A stretch of DNA of 64,000 bases from an uncultured Eubacteriales bacterium (GTDB taxonomy: Bacteria > Bacillota > Clostridia > Christensenellales > UBA1242), in contig CAOQYA010000003.1 of NCBI GenBank assembly GCA_948514155.1, positions 17,816 through 81,815 on the forward strand, read 5' to 3'. The stretch's first letter is position 1, and each line of letters starts with the position of its first letter. The notes under the pieces were generated by a model, which searched no databases, was not told where the DNA came from, and worked only from the letters and a program-made list of their open reading frames with translations. Of this stretch, positions 63,108 through 64,000 are shown in pieces. A program made the translations under genes and the position numbers.

Positions 63108-64000
63108 ATTTGTCGAGAAGTTTTTTCATCAAGCTTTTAAGTTCATCCAAGCCCTCTTTCTTCTTGGCAGAAACAAAAATTTCGTCTTCTCCGATTTCGA
63201 ATTTATCAGTTAAGAGGTCTGATTTGTTATAAACAATAATTCTATTCTCCGTTGCCCCAATTTCGTCAAGCACCTTGTTTGTGACAGCCATTGACTGCAC
63301 AAAATATTTCTCTTTTTCACTTGTTAGCGATGTTGCTGTTGGGTCGACCACATGCAAGATAAGGTCGGCGTCTTTCGCCTCTTCAAGCGTGGACGAAAAA
63401 GCGTCGACAAGTTCGTGCGGAAGTTCGGAGATAAAGCCGACGGTGTCTGTTATCATAACAGTTTCGCCCTCAAGATAGAGTTTGCGACTGGTGGTGTCAA
63501 GCGTTGCAAAATATTTGTCGTCGGCGTAGATATTGTCGCGAGTGAGCACATTCAAAAGGCTGGACTTGCCGGCGTTAGTGTAGCCGACAATAGCGATGCG
63601 CTTGATGCGATTTTTCTCTCGCTCTCTGCGATTTATATTTCGCCTTTGCTTAATCTCTGCAATCTGTTTCTTGAGAAAATCGATTTCCTTTTCAAGCAGT
63701 CTGCGGTCAAGTTCAAGTTTGGTCTCGCCCGGGCCGCGCATTCCCACTCCCCCTCCTCCATATCGGCCGCTGGTGCCTTTAATTTCACTAAGGCGGGGAA
63801 GATTGTATAAATTCTGGGCAAGTTTAACCTGCAGTTTTGCCTCGTTCGTTTTCGCGCCGCGCGCGAAGATATCAAGGATAAGCCCCACGCGGTCAATCAC
63901 CCTCACCCCGAAAGCGTTTGAAAGATTTTTGATTTGCGAGCCGGTGAGTTTGTAGTCCACAATCACAACATCCACGGGATGCGACTTAATATATTCAGCG
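63106..64000 (-). CDS. hflX: GTPase HflX (5' end outside window)
   Basis: A ribosome-associated GTPase involved in rescue and recycling of stalled or heat-damaged ribosomes. The visible C-terminal ~297 residues begin inside the N-terminal domain (VDVVIVDYKLTGSQIKNL), and the frame stays open to the window edge, so the start is missing. It has the HflX signature GGVGMRGPGETKLELDRR, G1 GYTNAGKSS, G3 DTVGFISELPHELVDAF and G4 NKSD. An internal GTG at 63975 is not the start, because family members extend further upstream. Confidence 0.95.
   Translation of the reverse strand, partial: AEYIKSHPVDVVIVDYKLTGSQIKNLSNAFGVRVIDRVGLILDIFARGAKTNEAKLQVKLAQNLYNLPRLSEIKGTSGRYGGGGVGMRGPGETKLELDRRLLEKEIDFLKKQIAEIKQRRNINRREREKNRIKRIAIVGYTNAGKSSLLNVLTRDNIYADDKYFATLDTTSRKLYLEGETVMITDTVGFISELPHELVDAFSSTLEEAKDADLILHVVDPTATSLTSEKEKYFVQSMAVTNKVLDEIGATENRIIVYNKSDLLTDKFEIGEDEIFVSAKKKEGLDELKSLMKKLLDK

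Overview
The window looks like the chromosome of a low-to-mid-GC, spore-forming Bacillota, probably an uncultured clostridial lineage. The support is a complete gerA-type germinant-receptor operon behind a sigma-G-like promoter, VanW and LtaS-type envelope genes, an L10 leader, the secG-rnr-smpB-ssrA cluster, and A/T-rich promoters of the TTGACA-17-TATAAT type. The species cannot be named from the sequence. No rRNA, CRISPR array, insertion sequence or transposase was seen.

Layout. 0-14 kb: Fic protein, VanW protein, CCA-adding-type enzyme divergent from a P-type ATPase, ftsH with a small membrane protein, and the gerA-B-C operon. 13.3-20.8 kb: a membrane-anchored Fn3-like protein, a small membrane protein, two tandem paralogous surface proteins, leuS, then rplJ-rplL behind an attenuated leader. 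20.8-28.2 kb: a GLUG-type secreted protein with a broken signal peptide, an acidic coiled-coil membrane protein, tmRNA, smpB, rnr, secG and a small membrane gene. 28.3-33.2 kb: an SDR, an unknown protein, an FAD oxidoreductase with a frameshifted start, and a small redox/DNA-repair operon (tfoX-like, ogt, yjbR-like, EFR1 ferredoxin). 33.3-36.0 kb: an A/T-rich phosphoribosyltransferase / DprA-like SLOG / HAD operon beside tRNA-Thr(GGT), with scattered tRNA fragments. 36.1-39.5 kb: dapB, a LysR regulator, a SpoT/Mesh1-like HD hydrolase and an unknown protein. 39.5-47.0 kb: rpoB-rpoC. 47-59.8 kb: a 3312-residue lipoprotein transcribed behind a lone VirB4/TraE-like ATPase. 59.8-64 kb: a PRC-barrel protein, a DUF1858 protein, an LtaS-like sulfatase-fold enzyme and the 3' part of hflX.

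Most interesting points. (1) The PRTase-DprA-HAD operon resembles reported DprA-phosphoribosyltransferase phage-defence pairs and adjoins a tRNA with recombination scars. (2) A VirB4-like ATPase stands alone with one giant lipoprotein. (3) At least six genes have no Shine-Dalgarno and start 6-7 nt after a promoter -10 box, so they look leaderless. (4) Two genes are split by a one-base shift at 8-base homopolymers at their 5' ends. (5) The smpB stop codon lies inside the 5' end of ssrA. (6) rplJ-rplL is separated from rpoB-rpoC. All functions are read from sequence motifs only; no database search was run.
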